Shown: positions 17,819 through 28,219 of the stretch, one piece after another
Numbering within the stretch: the first letter of the stretch is position 1
Layout of the letters: each line of letters starts with the position of its first letter
Assembly (NCBI RefSeq): GCF_007671655.1
Contig: NZ_VCGX01000001.1
Location: forward strand, 186,001 to 250,000
Length of the DNA stretch: 64,000 bases
Origin: Marinobacter piscis
GTDB lineage: Bacteria > Pseudomonadota > Gammaproteobacteria > Pseudomonadales > Oleiphilaceae
Direction of reading: 5' to 3'
Translations under genes and position numbers: made by a program
Notes under the pieces: model-generated
Databases searched by the model: none
Seen by the model: only the letters and a program-made list of their open reading frames with translations
What the model was told of the DNA's origin: nothing

Positions 17819-19939
17819 TCAGTCAGTAAAGTCAGTCGGCTGCTCGCCTTCTTTGACTTCCTTCATGGACAGCTTCACACGCCCACGGTTGTCCACATCC
17901 AGAACCTTCACCAGAACTTCCTGACCTTCACTCAGCTCGTCAGTCACGTTCTCGATCCGGCGCTCAGAGATCTGGGAAATATGTACCAGACCATCCTTGC
18001 CAGGCAGGATGTTCACAAAGGCACCAAAATCTACAATGCGCTCAACACGCCCTTTATAGATAGCACCCACCTCAATCTCAGCAGTGATTTCCTTAACCCG
18101 GTTAACCGCCGCCTGGGCTGCTTCCTGGTTGTCTGCGTAGATCTTCACATTGCCATCGTCATCCAGATCGATAGACGCACCGGTTTCGTCACAGATCGCA
18201 CGGATGGTAGATCCGCCCTTACCAATAACGTCACGGATCTTCTCCGGATTGATCTTGATCGCAGTGATGCTTGGGGCACGTGGAGACAGCTCTGTGCGTG
18301 ATTCAGCGATCACCTTGTTCATCTCACCAAGGATATGCTGACGTGCGGTGTAAGCCTGCTCCAGGGCAAGCTCCATGATCTCGTCAGTAATACCCTGAAT
18401 CTTGATGTCCATCTGCAGCGCGGTCACACCGTCTTTGGTACCGGCAACCTTGAAGTCCATATCGCCCAGATGGTCTTCATCACCCAGAATGTCGGTCAGA
18501 ATGGCGAACTTATCACCTTCCTTCACCAACCCCATGGCAATACCGGCCACAGGTGCTTTCAGAGGTACACCGGCATCCATCAGCGCAAGGCTGGAACCAC
18601 ACACCGACGCCATGGAACTGGAGCCGTTGGATTCAGTGATCTCGGAGACCGCACGGATGGCATACGGGAACTCTTCCATGGTGGGCATAACAGCCATAAC
18701 ACCACGCTTGGCCAGACGGCCGTGGCCGATTTCACGACGACCAGGCGCGCCAACACGGCCAGCTTCGCCTACGGAATACGGAGGGAAGTTGTAGTGGAAC
18801 AGGAACGGGTCCTTACGCTCACCTTCCAGGGCATCGATGGTCTGCACATCACGGGAAGTACCCAGAGTGGTGGTTACAATTGCCTGGGTCTCGCCACGGG
18901 TAAACAGTGCCGAGCCGTGAACGCTGGGCAGAATGCCCACTTCGATTTCAATCGGACGAACGGTCTTGTTGTCACGGCCGTCAATCCGCGGCTTGCCTTC
19001 AATGACTTGCTGGCGAACAACGTCTTTTTCGATAGCGCCGAAGTTCTTCTTCACCTCGTCTGCGGCCGGCTGGCCTTCTTCCTCACCCGCCAGCTTTTCT
19101 ACAGCAGCCGCCTTCAATTCGCTCAGACGCTCGTAACGGGCCATCTTGTCACGGATACCATAGGCTTCCTCGATGGCTCCGGAAAACTCAGTCCGGATAG
19201 CGTTCAGCAGCTCGGTGTTTTCTTCAGCCGGCTGCCAGTCCCAGCGGGGTTTGCCGTTTTCTGCAGCAAATTCCTTAATGGCGGCAACCGCACTCTGCAT
19301 TTCCTGGTGGGCATACAGTACGCCACCCAGCATCTGGTCTTCAGTCAGGCCTTTGGCTTCCGACTCAACCATCAGAACTGCGTCTTCAGTACCGGCAACA
19401 ATCATGTCCAGCAGAGACGTTTCCAGCTCTTCGAAGCTCGGGTTCAGGAAGTACCCTCGCTCGTTGGTGTAACCCACGCGGCTGGCACCGATCGGGCCAT
19501 CGAACGGGATACCGGAAATAGCCAGAGCCGCGGATGCTGCGAGCATGGCCGCAATGTCCGGATCCTGGTTCTTGCTGGACGACATGACCGTACAGATCAC
19601 CTGTGTCTCATTCATGTATCCGTTCGGGAAGAGCGGACGGATCGGACGGTCGATCAGACGGGAAGTAAGCGTTTCTTTCTCGGAAGGGCGACCTTCACGC
19701 TTGAAGAAACCACCGGGGATTTTACCCACGGCGTAGGTTTTCTCGAAATAGTTCACGGTCAGCGGGAAAAACGGCTGCCCTGGCTTGGCTTCTTTGGCGC
19801 CAACAACAGTACCCAGAACTGAGATGTCACCCACTGTGACCAGCACGGAGCCTGTTGCCTGACGGGCAACGCGGCCCGTTTCCAGAGTGACGGTTTCGCC
19901 ACCCAGCTCAAATGATTTTTTTCGCGGTTGCAGATCCAC
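17819..19939 (-). CDS. pnp: Polyribonucleotide nucleotidyltransferase (PNPase)
   Basis: 706 residues. Phosphorolytic 3'-5' exoribonuclease and degradosome component. Two RNase PH domains flank an alpha-helical segment; the catalytic second domain has [27 protein letters not shown] and the [17 protein letters not shown] active-site stretch. A KH domain ([16 protein letters not shown]) and an S1 domain ([18 protein letters not shown]) follow. The start codon is GTG (19937-19939) with AGGAGT five bases upstream. Last gene of the rimP-nusA-infB-rbfA-truB-rpsO-pnp cluster. Confidence 0.97.
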   Translation of the reverse strand: MDLQPRKKSFELGGETVTLETGRVARQATGSVLVTVGDISVLGTVVGAKEAKPGQPFFPLTVNYFEKTYAVGKIPGGFFKREGRPSEKETLTSRLIDRPIRPLFPNGYMNETQVICTVMSSSKNQDPDIAAMLAASAALAISGIPFDGPIGASRVGYTNERGYFLNPSFEELETSLLDMIVAGTEDAVLMVESEAKGLTEDQMLGGVLYAHQEMQSAVAAIKEFAAENGKPRWDWQPAEENTELLNAIRTEFSGAIEEAYGIRDKMARYERLSELKAAAVEKLAGEEEGQPAADEVKKNFGAIEKDVVRQQVIEGKPRIDGRDNKTVRPIEIEVGILPSVHGSALFTRGETQAIVTTTLGTSRDVQTIDALEGERKDPFLFHYNFPPYSVGEAGRVGAPGRREIGHGRLAKRGVMAVMPTMEEFPYAIRAVSEITESNGSSSMASVCGSSLALMDAGVPLKAPVAGIAMGLVKEGDKFAILTDILGDEDHLGDMDFKVAGTKDGVTALQMDIKIQGITDEIMELALEQAYTARQHILGEMNKVIAESRTELSPRAPSITAIKINPEKIRDVIGKGGSTIRAICDETGASIDLDDDGNVKIYADNQEAAQAAVNRVKEITAEIEVGAIYKGRVERIVDFGAFVNILPGKDGLVHISQISERRIENVTDELSEGQEVLVKVLDVDNRGRVKLSMKEVKEGEQPTDFTD

Positions 19940-20008
19940 AAAGAACTCCTGCGTTATCTTTTCAGATTAATTAATAAGTGACCTCAGGGTGTCCGGTCTG
20001 AAAGCTAA

Positions 20009-20081
20009 CAGGCTGTTGCAAAACCCCGGCCTGGCAACGGATACGCTCTTACAGCGTACCGCCCGGGCTTTCAACAACCTG
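20009..20081 (-). promoter_or_regulatory. Long hairpin in the pnp leader
   Basis: An imperfect 73-nt hairpin. The ends CAGG-TGTTG and CAACA-CCTG pair, and the tip TACGCT/AGCGTA closes a 5-nt loop. It sits between rpsO and pnp where E. coli has the RNase III-cleaved stem used in PNPase autoregulation. The parallel is by position and shape only. Confidence 0.5.
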
Positions 20082-20160
20082 CTATCAATTTCGGCTTTCC
20101 AGTACGACAGGAAATCCCGGGTTCACTGATTCGGTTACTGTGATCTTCAAATACACAACC

Positions 20161-20220
20161 GGCAGGCCCCCTGGGGAGCCCGCCGGCTGCATGCTGCTCT
20201 CCGGAATACCGGTGCAGCCG
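20161..20220 (-). terminator. Pair of GC-rich hairpins after rpsO
   Basis: Read on the minus strand, CGGCTGCA/TGCAGCCG (20184-20191 with 20213-20220) is followed by a second GC-rich hairpin (20161-20184). No strong T-run follows, so this may be a partial terminator or an mRNA 3'-end stabiliser between rpsO and pnp. Confidence 0.5.
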
Positions 20221-20239
20221 TCAGGCCCTGAGACCTGTT

Positions 20240-20509
20240 TTAGCGACGCAGACCCAGGCGCTTGATCAGCTCCAGGTAGCGGTCACCATTTTTATTACGA
20301 AGATAGTCCAGCAGCTTACGACGCTGGTTTACCATCCGGATCAGGCCACGGCGGGAATGGTGATCCTGCTTGTTGACCTTGAAATGATCCTGCAGCTTGT
20401 TGATGTTGGCACTCAGCAGTGCAACCTGCACTTCCGGGGAACCAGTATCACCTTCAGCTTGCTGAAAGTCCTGAACAATCTGTGCTTTTTCGCTGGCAGA
20501 CAATGCCAT
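20240..20509 (-). CDS. rpsO: Small ribosomal subunit protein uS15
   Basis: 89 residues, the exact usual length. It contains the S15 signature [21 protein letters not shown] and ends in [12 protein letters not shown]. It binds the central domain of 16S rRNA early in 30S assembly. Located between truB and pnp as in most gammaproteobacteria. Confidence 0.98.
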   Translation of the reverse strand: MALSASEKAQIVQDFQQAEGDTGSPEVQVALLSANINKLQDHFKVNKQDHHSRRGLIRMVNQRRKLLDYLRNKNGDRYLELIKRLGLRR

Positions 20510-20588
20510 AATTCACCTCAATTGTTTGCGATGCAATCGAATCCGGCCGAACCGCGCATCTCTACAGCCCGGCTATACAGCGGCTGGC

Positions 20589-21518
20589 TTAACGCTTACC
20601 GCTGTTACTCACCAGCCGGCGGGGGACCAAAGTGGTTTCCTCGCCTTCCGGTCTGGCTTCTGCCAGCCCTATGAATCCTTCATTGCCATAAATACGCACA
20701 AAGCCTTCATAAGACCGGGCCGGTATTCTAACCGGTTGCCCATTCAATATCGACACCAGGGGCTGGCCAGACAAGCGCTCTTCCGGGAACATGGAAAGCG
20801 CAGCATCCGGCGCAACCAGAAGGCCGTCCAGGCTTTCGCCCTGCTCCCGCATGGCCTCAAGATCCGGCACTGCATGCACATCTGCCAGGGTAAAGCCTGC
20901 AGCCAGCGTACGCCTGAGCGCAACCACATGGGCACCGCAACCCAACACTTCGCCAATATCTTCAGCGAGTGAGCGAATATACGTACCTTTGGTGCACTTG
21001 ACCGCAATGTCTATCTCATTTTCCCGGATATCCAGAAGCTGCAGCTCGTAAATTGTAACCGGGCGTGCAGGCCGTTCTACCTCAATGCCTTCACGGGCAT
21101 ATTCATACAGCGGACGGCCCTTATGCTTGAGTGCCGAATACATGGAAGGAACTTGCTCGATATCCCCGCGAAACTGTGCAAGCACAGGTTCGAGGGTTTC
21201 CGGAGTCAGCCCTTCGGGTACCGGCTTGGTGGCAACGACTGCGCCTTCACTGTCACCGGTTTCCGTACGCTCACCCAGACGGGCGGTTGCGATATAGGCT
21301 TTGTCACTGTCGAGCATCATCTGCGAGAACTTGGTTGCCTCGCCGAAACACAGGGGCAGCACCCCTGTCGCAAGAGGATCAAGAGCGCCTGTATGGCCGG
21401 CTTTTGCCGCTCCGTATAGGCGCTTGACCTGTTGCAGGATACCGTTGGAGGTAACCCCCTGGGGTTTATCGATTACCAGTATGCCGTTAACGTCACGACC
21501 TTTGCGCCTGCGACTCAA
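20589..21518 (-). CDS. truB: tRNA pseudouridine(55) synthase
   Basis: 309 residues. Makes pseudouridine 55 in the T-loop of tRNAs. The catalytic aspartate is in [14 protein letters not shown], with DKPQGVTSN before it and [16 protein letters not shown] further on. It begins with TTG at 21516-21518, overlapping the rbfA stop as TTGA, so translation is coupled. A C-terminal PUA-like segment is visible in the last 80 residues. Confidence 0.96.
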   Translation of the reverse strand: MSRRRKGRDVNGILVIDKPQGVTSNGILQQVKRLYGAAKAGHTGALDPLATGVLPLCFGEATKFSQMMLDSDKAYIATARLGERTETGDSEGAVVATKPVPEGLTPETLEPVLAQFRGDIEQVPSMYSALKHKGRPLYEYAREGIEVERPARPVTIYELQLLDIRENEIDIAVKCTKGTYIRSLAEDIGEVLGCGAHVVALRRTLAAGFTLADVHAVPDLEAMREQGESLDGLLVAPDAALSMFPEERLSGQPLVSILNGQPVRIPARSYEGFVRIYGNEGFIGLAEARPEGEETTLVPRRLVSNSGKR

Positions 21519-21937
21519 GTATCTGACTCCGGGCTGTCCTGATTATCATCTTCCGGATCAACGGCCGGCTTATCCCCCACCGCTTTCCGAATCAGGTTGT
21601 CCATTTTACGGCTGTAGCCCTGAAGCTCGTCAAAGTGGAACCGAAGCTGGGGAACAACCCGCAACTTCATGGCCCGCCCCACCTGGCCCCGAAGGAACCC
21701 GGCGGCCTTGTTCAGCACAAAGACAGACTCTTTCACTTCAGGGGAGTCAGCCGTGAGCTCTTCAGTAGACATCAGCGACACATAGATGTCGGCATAGCCA
21801 AGGTCACGACTGACCTTGACTGCATTCACCGTTACCATGCCGAGGCGGGGGTCTTTAACCTCACGCTGAATCAGCTGTGCAAGCTCACGCTGCATCTGAT
21901 CGCCGATGCGATCAATACGACTGAACTCTCTAGCCAT
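21515..21937 (-). CDS. rbfA: 30S ribosome-binding factor A
   Basis: 140 residues of KH-type fold, beginning [19 protein letters not shown]. It contains [26 protein letters not shown] and [22 protein letters not shown], typical of RbfA. It assists late 16S 5'-end maturation and cold adaptation. It overlaps the infB stop by one base (TGATG). The acidic, disordered tail after residue 118 is common in this clade. Confidence 0.96.
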   Translation of the reverse strand: MAREFSRIDRIGDQMQRELAQLIQREVKDPRLGMVTVNAVKVSRDLGYADIYVSLMSTEELTADSPEVKESVFVLNKAAGFLRGQVGRAMKLRVVPQLRFHFDELQGYSRKMDNLIRKAVGDKPAVDPEDDNQDSPESDT

Positions 21938-24546
21938 CAGGCCCCCGTTGATTCGAGCTTACGCTCGACTCTGACACGGTCGAAGACTTCGATCTGGTCA
22001 CCGACCTTCACATCGTAGCCTTTTACGCCGATACCACACTCCATGCCGTTACGGACCTCGGCTACGTCATCCTTGAAGCGACGCAGGGATTCCAGCTCGC
22101 CCTCAAAGATCACCACGTTGTCCCGGAGTACGCGGATTGGCTTGTTACGGTAGACAGTGCCTTCAGTCACCATGCAGCCGGCCACCTGACCAAACCTGGG
22201 TGAGCGGAACACGTCGCGCACATCGGCAATACCAACGATATCCTCGCGGTATTCCGGTGCCAGCATGCCGGTCAGCGCTGCTTTCACATCATCCAGCAGG
22301 TTGTAGATGATGCTGTAGTAGCGCAGATCCAGACCTTCTTGCTCAACAAGACGCCTGGAAGCGGCATCTGCACGCACGTTAAAGCCAAAGATTACAGCAT
22401 TAGTGGCCACAGCCAGGCTGACATCGGTTTCCGCAATGCCGCCGACACCTGAAGACACAATCTTCACCTGTACTTCCTCGTTACCCAGATCCTGCAAGGA
22501 CTTGGTGATGGCTTCGAGGGAACCACGAACGTCTGTTTTAAGGACTATGTTGAGGGTCTTGACCTCATCTTTGCCCATATTCTCAAACAGGTTCTCAAGC
22601 TTGGATGCCTGCTGGCGCTGCAGGCGCTGTTCACGTTCACGTACATGACGGAACTCGGCCAGCTCTTTGGCCTTGCGCTCATCGGATACGGCAAAGAACT
22701 CATCGCCGGCGTTAGGCGTACCATTCAGGCCGAGAATCTCAACCGGAATAGAGGGGCCGGCATCCTTCACCTGCCTGCCTGCTTCATCGGTCATGGCCCG
22801 GACTTTACCGAAGTATGAGCCCGCAACAACCATGTCGCCCTTGTTCAGAGTACCGTTCTGTACCAGTACCGTGGCAACAGAACCACGGCCACGTTCCAGG
22901 CTGGACTCAACCACAATGCCGTTTGCCGGCGCATCGGTTGAAGCTTCCAGTTCCAGGATTTCGGCCTGCAACAGTACGGCTTCCAGGAGGTCGTCGATAC
23001 CATCGCCGGTGTGGGCAGAGATAGGCACAAACTGAACGTCGCCACCCCAGTCTTCGGGTATAACTTCAATTCCGGACAACTCGGTTTTCACCCGGTCGGG
23101 GTCGGCCTGCTCTTTGTCCATCTTGGTGATCGCTACCACAATCGGCACGCCGGCAGAGCGGGCATGCTGAACCGCCTCTTTGGTCTGCGGCATCACGCCG
23201 TCGTCGGAGGCAACCACCAGAATTACGATATCAGTGCACTGGGCACCACGGGCGCGCATTGCAGTAAATGCCGCGTGTCCCGGCGTATCCAGGAAGGAAA
23301 CCATACCGTGATCGGTTTCCACATGGTAAGCACCAATATGCTGGGTAATACCACCGGATTCGCCAGACGCAACCTTGGTACGGCGGATGTAGTCCAGCAG
23401 CGAGGTTTTGCCGTGGTCAACGTGACCCATCACACTGACGACAGGGGCGCGCTTGACCTTTTCCTGGCCTTCAACCTTGAATTCGCTGAGTACTTCTTCC
23501 TCAAACGCGTCGTCACTGACGGGCTTGGCATGGTGTCCCAGCTCTTCAACGACCAACATTGATGTTTCCTGGTCCAGCGGCTGGTTGATGGTGGCCATCA
23601 CACCCATGCCCATCAGGACTTTGATCACATCCCCGGATTTTACGGCCATCCGCTGTGCAAGATCGCCAACAGTAATTACTTCAGGTATTTCTACTTCTCT
23701 GACCATTGGTTTGGTCGGCCTCTCGAAGCCATGACGCTTCTCTTTGGGTTTCTTTTTCGCCCGGAGTGGTTTGCGCAGTGTACTGCCATCATCATCTGAT
23801 CCAGTACGCGTCTTGTCTCCGGAGCGGTTACGTGGGCCACGATGGCCTGCCTGTTTCTTCCTGGGCTTGCCGTCCTCGTTGTCGTCATCACGACCACGAC
23901 CTTTTTCTTTCTTTTTCTTGGGCTTGCGATCCTTTCCTTCACCTTCAGGCGGCGGCATCGGCATATCTTCCGGAGCAACAGCCGGTTCTGGCTCAGGGGC
24001 CTTTTCAGGCTCGGCGGCGGGCGCCTGTTCTTCTGGCGCCGGCTCGGCGGTCTTAGCCGTTTCAGCTGGAGCTTCTGCTGGTGTTTCTGCCGCTGGCTCC
24101 GGCTGCTCCTCCGCAGCCTTGGCTTCGGCCTGTTCCGGCTCTGGTTGCGGCTGCTCTGCCTGAGCCTGTAATTGCTCAGCCTCTGACGGCTCTGCGGCCG
24201 GCGTCTGCGGCAATTCTTCAGCTGCCGGGGCCTCAGCCTCTGGCTCTGGCTGCAGTTCCGCACGCTTCACATAGGTACGGCGTTTACGTACTTCTACATT
24301 AACCGTCTTGGCTTTTCCAGCCTTCAGTTTGGTCGTGGTTTTGCGCTTAAGCGTAATCTTTCTGGGCTCGGCGCCTGCTTCACCGTGGGTCTGTCTCAGA
24401 TAGGTCAGCAATTGCTGCTTCTCATCACTGGATACAGTGTCGTTTTCTGAGCGAGCCTTCAGGCCAGCTTCCACGATCTGCTTCAGCAAACGATCCACGG
24501 GAGCGCCTACATCTTCGGCCAGTTGTTTTACCGTTAATTCAGCCAT
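21937..24546 (-). CDS. infB: Translation initiation factor IF-2
   Basis: 869 residues. The N-terminal IF2_N domain is followed by a long low-complexity Glu/Pro/Ala linker (about 100-220) and a basic Lys/Arg stretch. The GTPase core has G1 [10 protein letters not shown]3 DTPGH and G4 TKMD, followed by domains II to IV. GTP-dependent recruitment of fMet-tRNA to the 30S subunit. The linker's purine/GC-biased repetitive codons create long spurious frames on the other strand. It lies 17 bp after nusA. Confidence 0.97.
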   Translation of the reverse strand: MAELTVKQLAEDVGAPVDRLLKQIVEAGLKARSENDTVSSDEKQQLLTYLRQTHGEAGAEPRKITLKRKTTTKLKAGKAKTVNVEVRKRRTYVKRAELQPEPEAEAPAAEELPQTPAAEPSEAEQLQAQAEQPQPEPEQAEAKAAEEQPEPAAETPAEAPAETAKTAEPAPEEQAPAAEPEKAPEPEPAVAPEDMPMPPPEGEGKDRKPKKKKEKGRGRDDDNEDGKPRKKQAGHRGPRNRSGDKTRTGSDDDGSTLRKPLRAKKKPKEKRHGFERPTKPMVREVEIPEVITVGDLAQRMAVKSGDVIKVLMGMGVMATINQPLDQETSMLVVEELGHHAKPVSDDAFEEEVLSEFKVEGQEKVKRAPVVSVMGHVDHGKTSLLDYIRRTKVASGESGGITQHIGAYHVETDHGMVSFLDTPGHAAFTAMRARGAQCTDIVILVVASDDGVMPQTKEAVQHARSAGVPIVVAITKMDKEQADPDRVKTELSGIEVIPEDWGGDVQFVPISAHTGDGIDDLLEAVLLQAEILELEASTDAPANGIVVESSLERGRGSVATVLVQNGTLNKGDMVVAGSYFGKVRAMTDEAGRQVKDAGPSIPVEILGLNGTPNAGDEFFAVSDERKAKELAEFRHVREREQRLQRQQASKLENLFENMGKDEVKTLNIVLKTDVRGSLEAITKSLQDLGNEEVQVKIVSSGVGGIAETDVSLAVATNAVIFGFNVRADAASRRLVEQEGLDLRYYSIIYNLLDDVKAALTGMLAPEYREDIVGIADVRDVFRSPRFGQVAGCMVTEGTVYRNKPIRVLRDNVVIFEGELESLRRFKDDVAEVRNGMECGIGVKGYDVKVGDQIEVFDRVRVERKLESTGA

Positions 24547-24563
24547 ACTGGTCTCCTCCCGAG

Positions 24564-26057
24564 TTAAGCCTGGTCTTCAAACCAGGGGGCGCGTGCTGCC
24601 ATAATCAATTGTCCGGCACGCTCTTCGTCCACACCTTCGATTTCAAGCAAGTCATCAACCGATTGCTCTGCCAGATCCTCCATAGTCCGCACACCCATGC
24701 CGGCAAGCTTGTACGCCAGTTCACGGTCCATGCCTTCCATACCCAGAAGATCTTCGGCCGGTTCAGCTTCATCGAGGGTTTCTTCGCCTGCCAGTGCCTG
24801 ACTCAGCAGGGCATCTTTGGCACGGCGACGCAATTCTGTCACTGTGTCTTCATCAAAGCCTTCTATGGCCAGCATTTCTTCCATCGGCACATAGGCCACT
24901 TCTTCAATAGAGCTGAAGCCTTCCTCAATCAGGGCTCCGGCAAACTCTTCATCCACATCAAGGTGGGTAGTGAAGCGTTCAACCAGGGTATTAAACTCCT
25001 TCTCCTGACGCTCATCGGCTTCGTCTTCGGTCATTACGTTCAATGTCCAGCCGGTCAGGTCTGTTGCCAGGCGAACGTTTTGTCCGTTGCGTCCGATTGC
25101 CTGTGCCAGGTTGTCTTCGGCGACCGCAACTTCCATGGTATGCCGGTCTTCATCGATTACGATCGAGGCGACTTCGGCTGGTGCCATAGCGTTTATAACC
25201 AGCTGGGCCGGGTTGTCGTCCCACAGCACAATATCAACACGCTCACCACCCAGCTCATTGGACACTGCCTGTACACGCGAGCCTCGCATGCCTACGCAGG
25301 CACCCACCGGATCGATACGTCGGTCGTTGGTCTTCACTGCGATTTTGGCCCGTGAGCCCGGGTCCCGGGCTGCACCACGAACCTCGATCAGATCCTCTGC
25401 GATCTCCGGAACTTCAATCCGGAAGAGCTCAATCAGCATTTGCGGAGCGGTACGGCTGAGGATCAGCTGCGGACCGCGGTGATCCGTGCGGATTTCCAGC
25501 AAGAGTGAGCGAACTCTGTCTCCCATACGGAAGGTTTCACGCGGGATCAGGTGTTCTCTGGGCAATAACGCTTCAGCGTTGGCGCCCAAGTCTACGATAA
25601 CATTATCGCGGGTAACCTTCTTAACGGTCCCGGAGACCAGTTCACCCACGCGGTCGCGGTAGCTGTCGACAATCTTGCTACGCTCAGCCTCGCGGACCTT
25701 CTGGAAAATAATCTGCTTTGCAGCCTGAGCCCCGATCCGGCCGAAGGAAACAGATTCAGCCTGCTCTTCGTAGGTATCTCCGGGCTTCAGCGAAGGGTCA
25801 ATCTCTTCCGCCTCCTGAAGCGTCAGCTCGGTACCCAGCGCAGGCACAGCATCGTTATCAACCACCAGCCAGCGGCGGAATGTTTCATACTCACCGGTAC
25901 GACGGTCAATTGACACCCGTACATCGGCTTCTTCGTCTTCATAGCGTTTTTTCGCAGCAGTGGCGAGTGCGAGCTCTATCGCTTCGAAAATAACGTCCTT
26001 CTCGACACCTTTTTCGTTCGAGACGGCCTCTACCACCAGCAAGATCTCTTTACTCAT
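24564..26057 (-). CDS. nusA: Transcription termination/antitermination factor NusA
   Basis: 497 residues. The N-terminal RNA polymerase-binding domain is followed by an S1 domain ([18 protein letters not shown]), two KH domains ([14 protein letters not shown] and [11 protein letters not shown]) and two C-terminal acidic HhH repeats (from about 365 and 440), as in E. coli NusA. It promotes pausing and hairpin termination, and in E. coli it limits its own operon. The stacked terminators before rimP fit such feedback. Confidence 0.97.
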   Translation of the reverse strand: MSKEILLVVEAVSNEKGVEKDVIFEAIELALATAAKKRYEDEEADVRVSIDRRTGEYETFRRWLVVDNDAVPALGTELTLQEAEEIDPSLKPGDTYEEQAESVSFGRIGAQAAKQIIFQKVREAERSKIVDSYRDRVGELVSGTVKKVTRDNVIVDLGANAEALLPREHLIPRETFRMGDRVRSLLLEIRTDHRGPQLILSRTAPQMLIELFRIEVPEIAEDLIEVRGAARDPGSRAKIAVKTNDRRIDPVGACVGMRGSRVQAVSNELGGERVDIVLWDDNPAQLVINAMAPAEVASIVIDEDRHTMEVAVAEDNLAQAIGRNGQNVRLATDLTGWTLNVMTEDEADERQEKEFNTLVERFTTHLDVDEEFAGALIEEGFSSIEEVAYVPMEEMLAIEGFDEDTVTELRRRAKDALLSQALAGEETLDEAEPAEDLLGMEGMDRELAYKLAGMGVRTMEDLAEQSVDDLLEIEGVDEERAGQLIMAARAPWFEDQA

Positions 26058-26111
26058 CGGATTGCCCTGCCCTGAAAATTAACTGTGCATCTACTACTGG
26101 GTTATAAAAAA

Positions 26112-26573
26112 TCACTTGAACACCGGGATAATATGGGCTCGTTCAATGCTATCAAAAGGCAGCAGGTACTCGTGGTTATCCACAATCACAACCACATCCC
26201 CGTCTTCCATGCCTTTTAACAACCCCTGAAACTTGCGCCGCCCTTCAAAGGCCATGCGCAGACGGATATTTACCTGATGCCCCACAAAGGCCTGATAGTG
26301 CTCCGGCCGAAACAACGGACGGTCCATCCCCGGAGACGACACCTCAAGCGTGTATTCTGTCTTTATGGGGTCTTCTACATCCATAACCCCACTGATCTGA
26401 CGACTGACGGTTTCACAATCGTCTACGCTTATGCCGTTTTCAGCATCGTCAATGTATACCCGCAGCAAGGACTGACGGCCCCGGGTGCGGTACTCAACAC
26501 CCCAGAAGTCGAACCCTAACCCTTCTACTACCGGGCAAAGAATGTTTTCCAGCTGTTTAATCTTGCCTGACAA
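26112..26573 (-). CDS. rimP: Ribosome maturation factor RimP
   Basis: 153 residues. It contains [25 protein letters not shown] and the [14 protein letters not shown] signature. Needed for 30S subunit maturation. The start codon is TTG (26571-26573) behind GGAG. First gene of the nusA operon and only about 40 bp downstream of an intrinsic terminator, with no room for a promoter in between, so its transcript must read through that terminator. Confidence 0.95.
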   Translation of the reverse strand: MSGKIKQLENILCPVVEGLGFDFWGVEYRTRGRQSLLRVYIDDAENGISVDDCETVSRQISGVMDVEDPIKTEYTLEVSSPGMDRPLFRPEHYQAFVGHQVNIRLRMAFEGRRKFQGLLKGMEDGDVVVIVDNHEYLLPFDSIERAHIIPVFK

Positions 26574-26614
26574 CTTAGGCGGTCTCCGTTATTAAATTTC
26601 CCGGCCCCAAAAAC

Positions 26615-26643
26615 AAAAAAAGGGCTGTTAATCAGCCCTTTTT
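26615..26643 (-). terminator. Intrinsic terminator A in the rimP leader
   Basis: AGGGCTG/CAGCCCT stem (26621-26627 with 26633-26639), 5-nt loop, with seven T on the 3' side when read on the minus strand. It lies downstream of the operon promoter and directly before rimP, so it acts as an attenuator rather than an end. A further hairpin GGGCCTG/CAGGCCC sits at 26652-26670. Confidence 0.8.
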
Positions 26644-26678
26644 ACGCACCAGGGCCTGTTACGCCAGGCCCCTTAATC

Positions 26679-26706
26679 AAAAAGCCCCGACAGACCGGGG
26701 CTTTTT
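26679..26706 (-). terminator. Intrinsic terminator B in the rimP leader
   Basis: AAAAAGCCCCG (26679-26689) pairs with CGGGGCTTTTT (26696-26706), a strong stem with a T-run. Like terminator A it lies between the rimP-operon promoter and rimP. Confidence 0.85.
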
Positions 26707-26812
26707 GTTGCAAGAACTTGCAGGAAACAAACCGGTATACCGCTTCCTGCTGACAGACACCTGGCCTGCCGGAAGCCCGGCAGGAACGCTGCCAGACTTC
26801 GATAACCGCCGG

Positions 26813-26841
26813 AGTATAGTGACACCTGACGGACTGGTCAA
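26813..26841 (-). promoter_or_regulatory. Sigma-70 promoter of the rimP-nusA-infB operon
   Basis: On the minus strand TTGACC (26836-26841), 17-bp spacer, TATACT (26813-26818). Each box is one base off consensus. Transcription would begin near 26806 and meet both leader terminators before rimP. Confidence 0.75.
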
Positions 26842-26850
26842 GGACTGACC

Positions 26851-26876
26851 AAAAAAAGGCCTGGATAAACCAAGCC
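26851..26876 (-). terminator. Terminator of the secG-tRNA-Leu transcript
   Basis: GGCTTGG/CCAGGCC stem (26870-26876 with 26858-26864), 5-nt loop, then T7 on the minus strand, 14 bp after the tRNA 3' end. Confidence 0.8.
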
Positions 26877-26889
26877 GTTTTTTAAAAAT

Positions 26890-26974
26890 TGGTGCCCGGG
26901 GCCGGACTCGAACCGGCACAGCTTTCGCTACTACCCCCTCAAGATAGCGTGTCTACCAATTTCACCACCCGGGC
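26890..26974 (-). tRNA. tRNA-Leu (anticodon GAG)
   Basis: 85 nt including encoded CCA. The acceptor stem GCCCGGG pairs with CCCGGGC. The D-loop has AATTGGTAGA, the anticodon arm is CTATC-TTGAGGG-GGTAG giving GAG, a long class II variable arm follows, and the T-arm has GGTTCGAGTCC. It lies 6 bp after secG, as in E. coli (secG-leuU). Confidence 0.97.
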
Positions 26975-26980
26975 AATTTT

Positions 26981-27358
26981 TTACTCGAGATCGGGAAGTT
27001 CGGACTCCCCGCTCCCGGCTTCGCTTTCAGCACTGCCTTCGTTACCAGCGGCACCCTGAGCAGGAGCCTGCCGGGATTCTTCAACAACCGGAATTCCGGC
27101 TTCACCTGCAACCTCAGCGCGCTGCTTGGCAAATACTGCCAGCGAGAAACTTGTTACGAAAAAGACGACTGCAAGCAAGGCGGTAACACGGGTCAGAAAA
27201 CTGCCACTGCCCTGACTGCCAAATACCGTCTGGGATGCGCCGCCCCCGAAGGCAGCACCTGCATCCGCACCTTTACCTTGTTGGATCAGCACCAGACCCA
27301 CCAGAGCCACCGCGATCACAACGTGCACAACGACTATTAGTGTTTCTACCCAATCCAT
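26981..27358 (-). CDS. secG: Preprotein translocase subunit SecG
   Basis: 125 residues with two membrane helices (TLIVVVHVVIAVALVGLVLI and TALLAVVFFVTSFSLAVFA) flanking the conserved GKGADAGAAFGGGASQTVFG loop. Accessory SecYEG channel subunit. The tail is Glu/Ser/Gly-rich and disordered. Confidence 0.96.
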   Translation of the reverse strand: MDWVETLIVVVHVVIAVALVGLVLIQQGKGADAGAAFGGGASQTVFGSQGSGSFLTRVTALLAVVFFVTSFSLAVFAKQRAEVAGEAGIPVVEESRQAPAQGAAGNEGSAESEAGSGESELPDLE

Positions 27359-27382
27359 ATCGACTCTCGTGACCCTTTAACT

Positions 27383-28144
27383 TTAGGCACTTGCCGGCAA
27401 CGACCGGCAAATACTAACAAAATCCTCTGCGATCAGCGATGCCCCGCCAATCAGACCGCCATCTATATCCGGCTCGGCAAAAAGTGCGGAGGCATTATCC
27501 GCTTTTACGCTGCCGCCGTAAAGTACTGAAACCTCATCGGCCGGTGCACCCATATCTTTCAGCACGCCACGTATTGATGCGTGCATCGCCTGGGCGTCTT
27601 CTGCGGTTGCAGTTTTCCCGGTACCTATAGCCCATACCGGCTCGTAAGCAACCACAATGTTTTGCCACTCAGAATGCTGGGTTACCGAAATCAACCCCGA
27701 GCGCACCTGCCTGGCCACAACAGCCTCAGCCTGACCGGCTTCACGCTCTTCCAGCGATTCGCCAACACAAACAATGGCCGTTAAATCGTTGGCGACGGCC
27801 AGAGATACTTTTCGGGCAACCATTTCATCGGTTTCCCCGAAGATCTGGCGCCGCTCGGAATGCCCGACCAACACATAGCGACATCCGGCATCTTTGGCCA
27901 TTGCCGGTGCAATCTCACCGGTATATGCGCCGGATTCCCATTGCGCAATGTTCTGAACGCCTACTGCAAGGTCGCCCCGGGCCTGGCTCAGCACGTCCCC
28001 GACATACAGTGCGGGAGGGATAATAACAACCTCCACGCCATTATCAAGAGAGCCGGTCTCAGACCGGACATAGCCAACCAGTTCCTTTGCCAGGTCTTTC
28101 GACCCGTTCATTTTCCAGTTTCCGGCTACAATCCTGCGACGCAT
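27383..28144 (-). CDS. tpiA: Triosephosphate isomerase
   Basis: 253 residues from ATG 28144. The frame is open 22 codons upstream, but the fold begins RRRIVAGNWKMNGS. The catalytic lysine is in GNWKMNG, the histidine in VLVGHSERRQIFGE and the glutamate in VAYEPVWAIGTGKTA. It interconverts DHAP and glyceraldehyde 3-phosphate. It lies 24 bp before secG in the glmM-tpiA-secG order. Confidence 0.97.
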   Translation of the reverse strand: MRRRIVAGNWKMNGSKDLAKELVGYVRSETGSLDNGVEVVIIPPALYVGDVLSQARGDLAVGVQNIAQWESGAYTGEIAPAMAKDAGCRYVLVGHSERRQIFGETDEMVARKVSLAVANDLTAIVCVGESLEEREAGQAEAVVARQVRSGLISVTQHSEWQNIVVAYEPVWAIGTGKTATAEDAQAMHASIRGVLKDMGAPADEVSVLYGGSVKADNASALFAEPDIDGGLIGGASLIAEDFVSICRSLPASA

Positions 28145-28219
28145 AACAATTCCCGAATGTAAGGGAGGGCGCACTATACAGCAGTCCCTCAAAACAGACA
28201 ACCGCTTCAAAAAAGCGGA

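Noticed and set aside
18335..19822. 495-codon plus-strand frame opposite pnp
   Set aside because: pnp is fully recognisable on the minus strand, and the frame has no domain or start signal.
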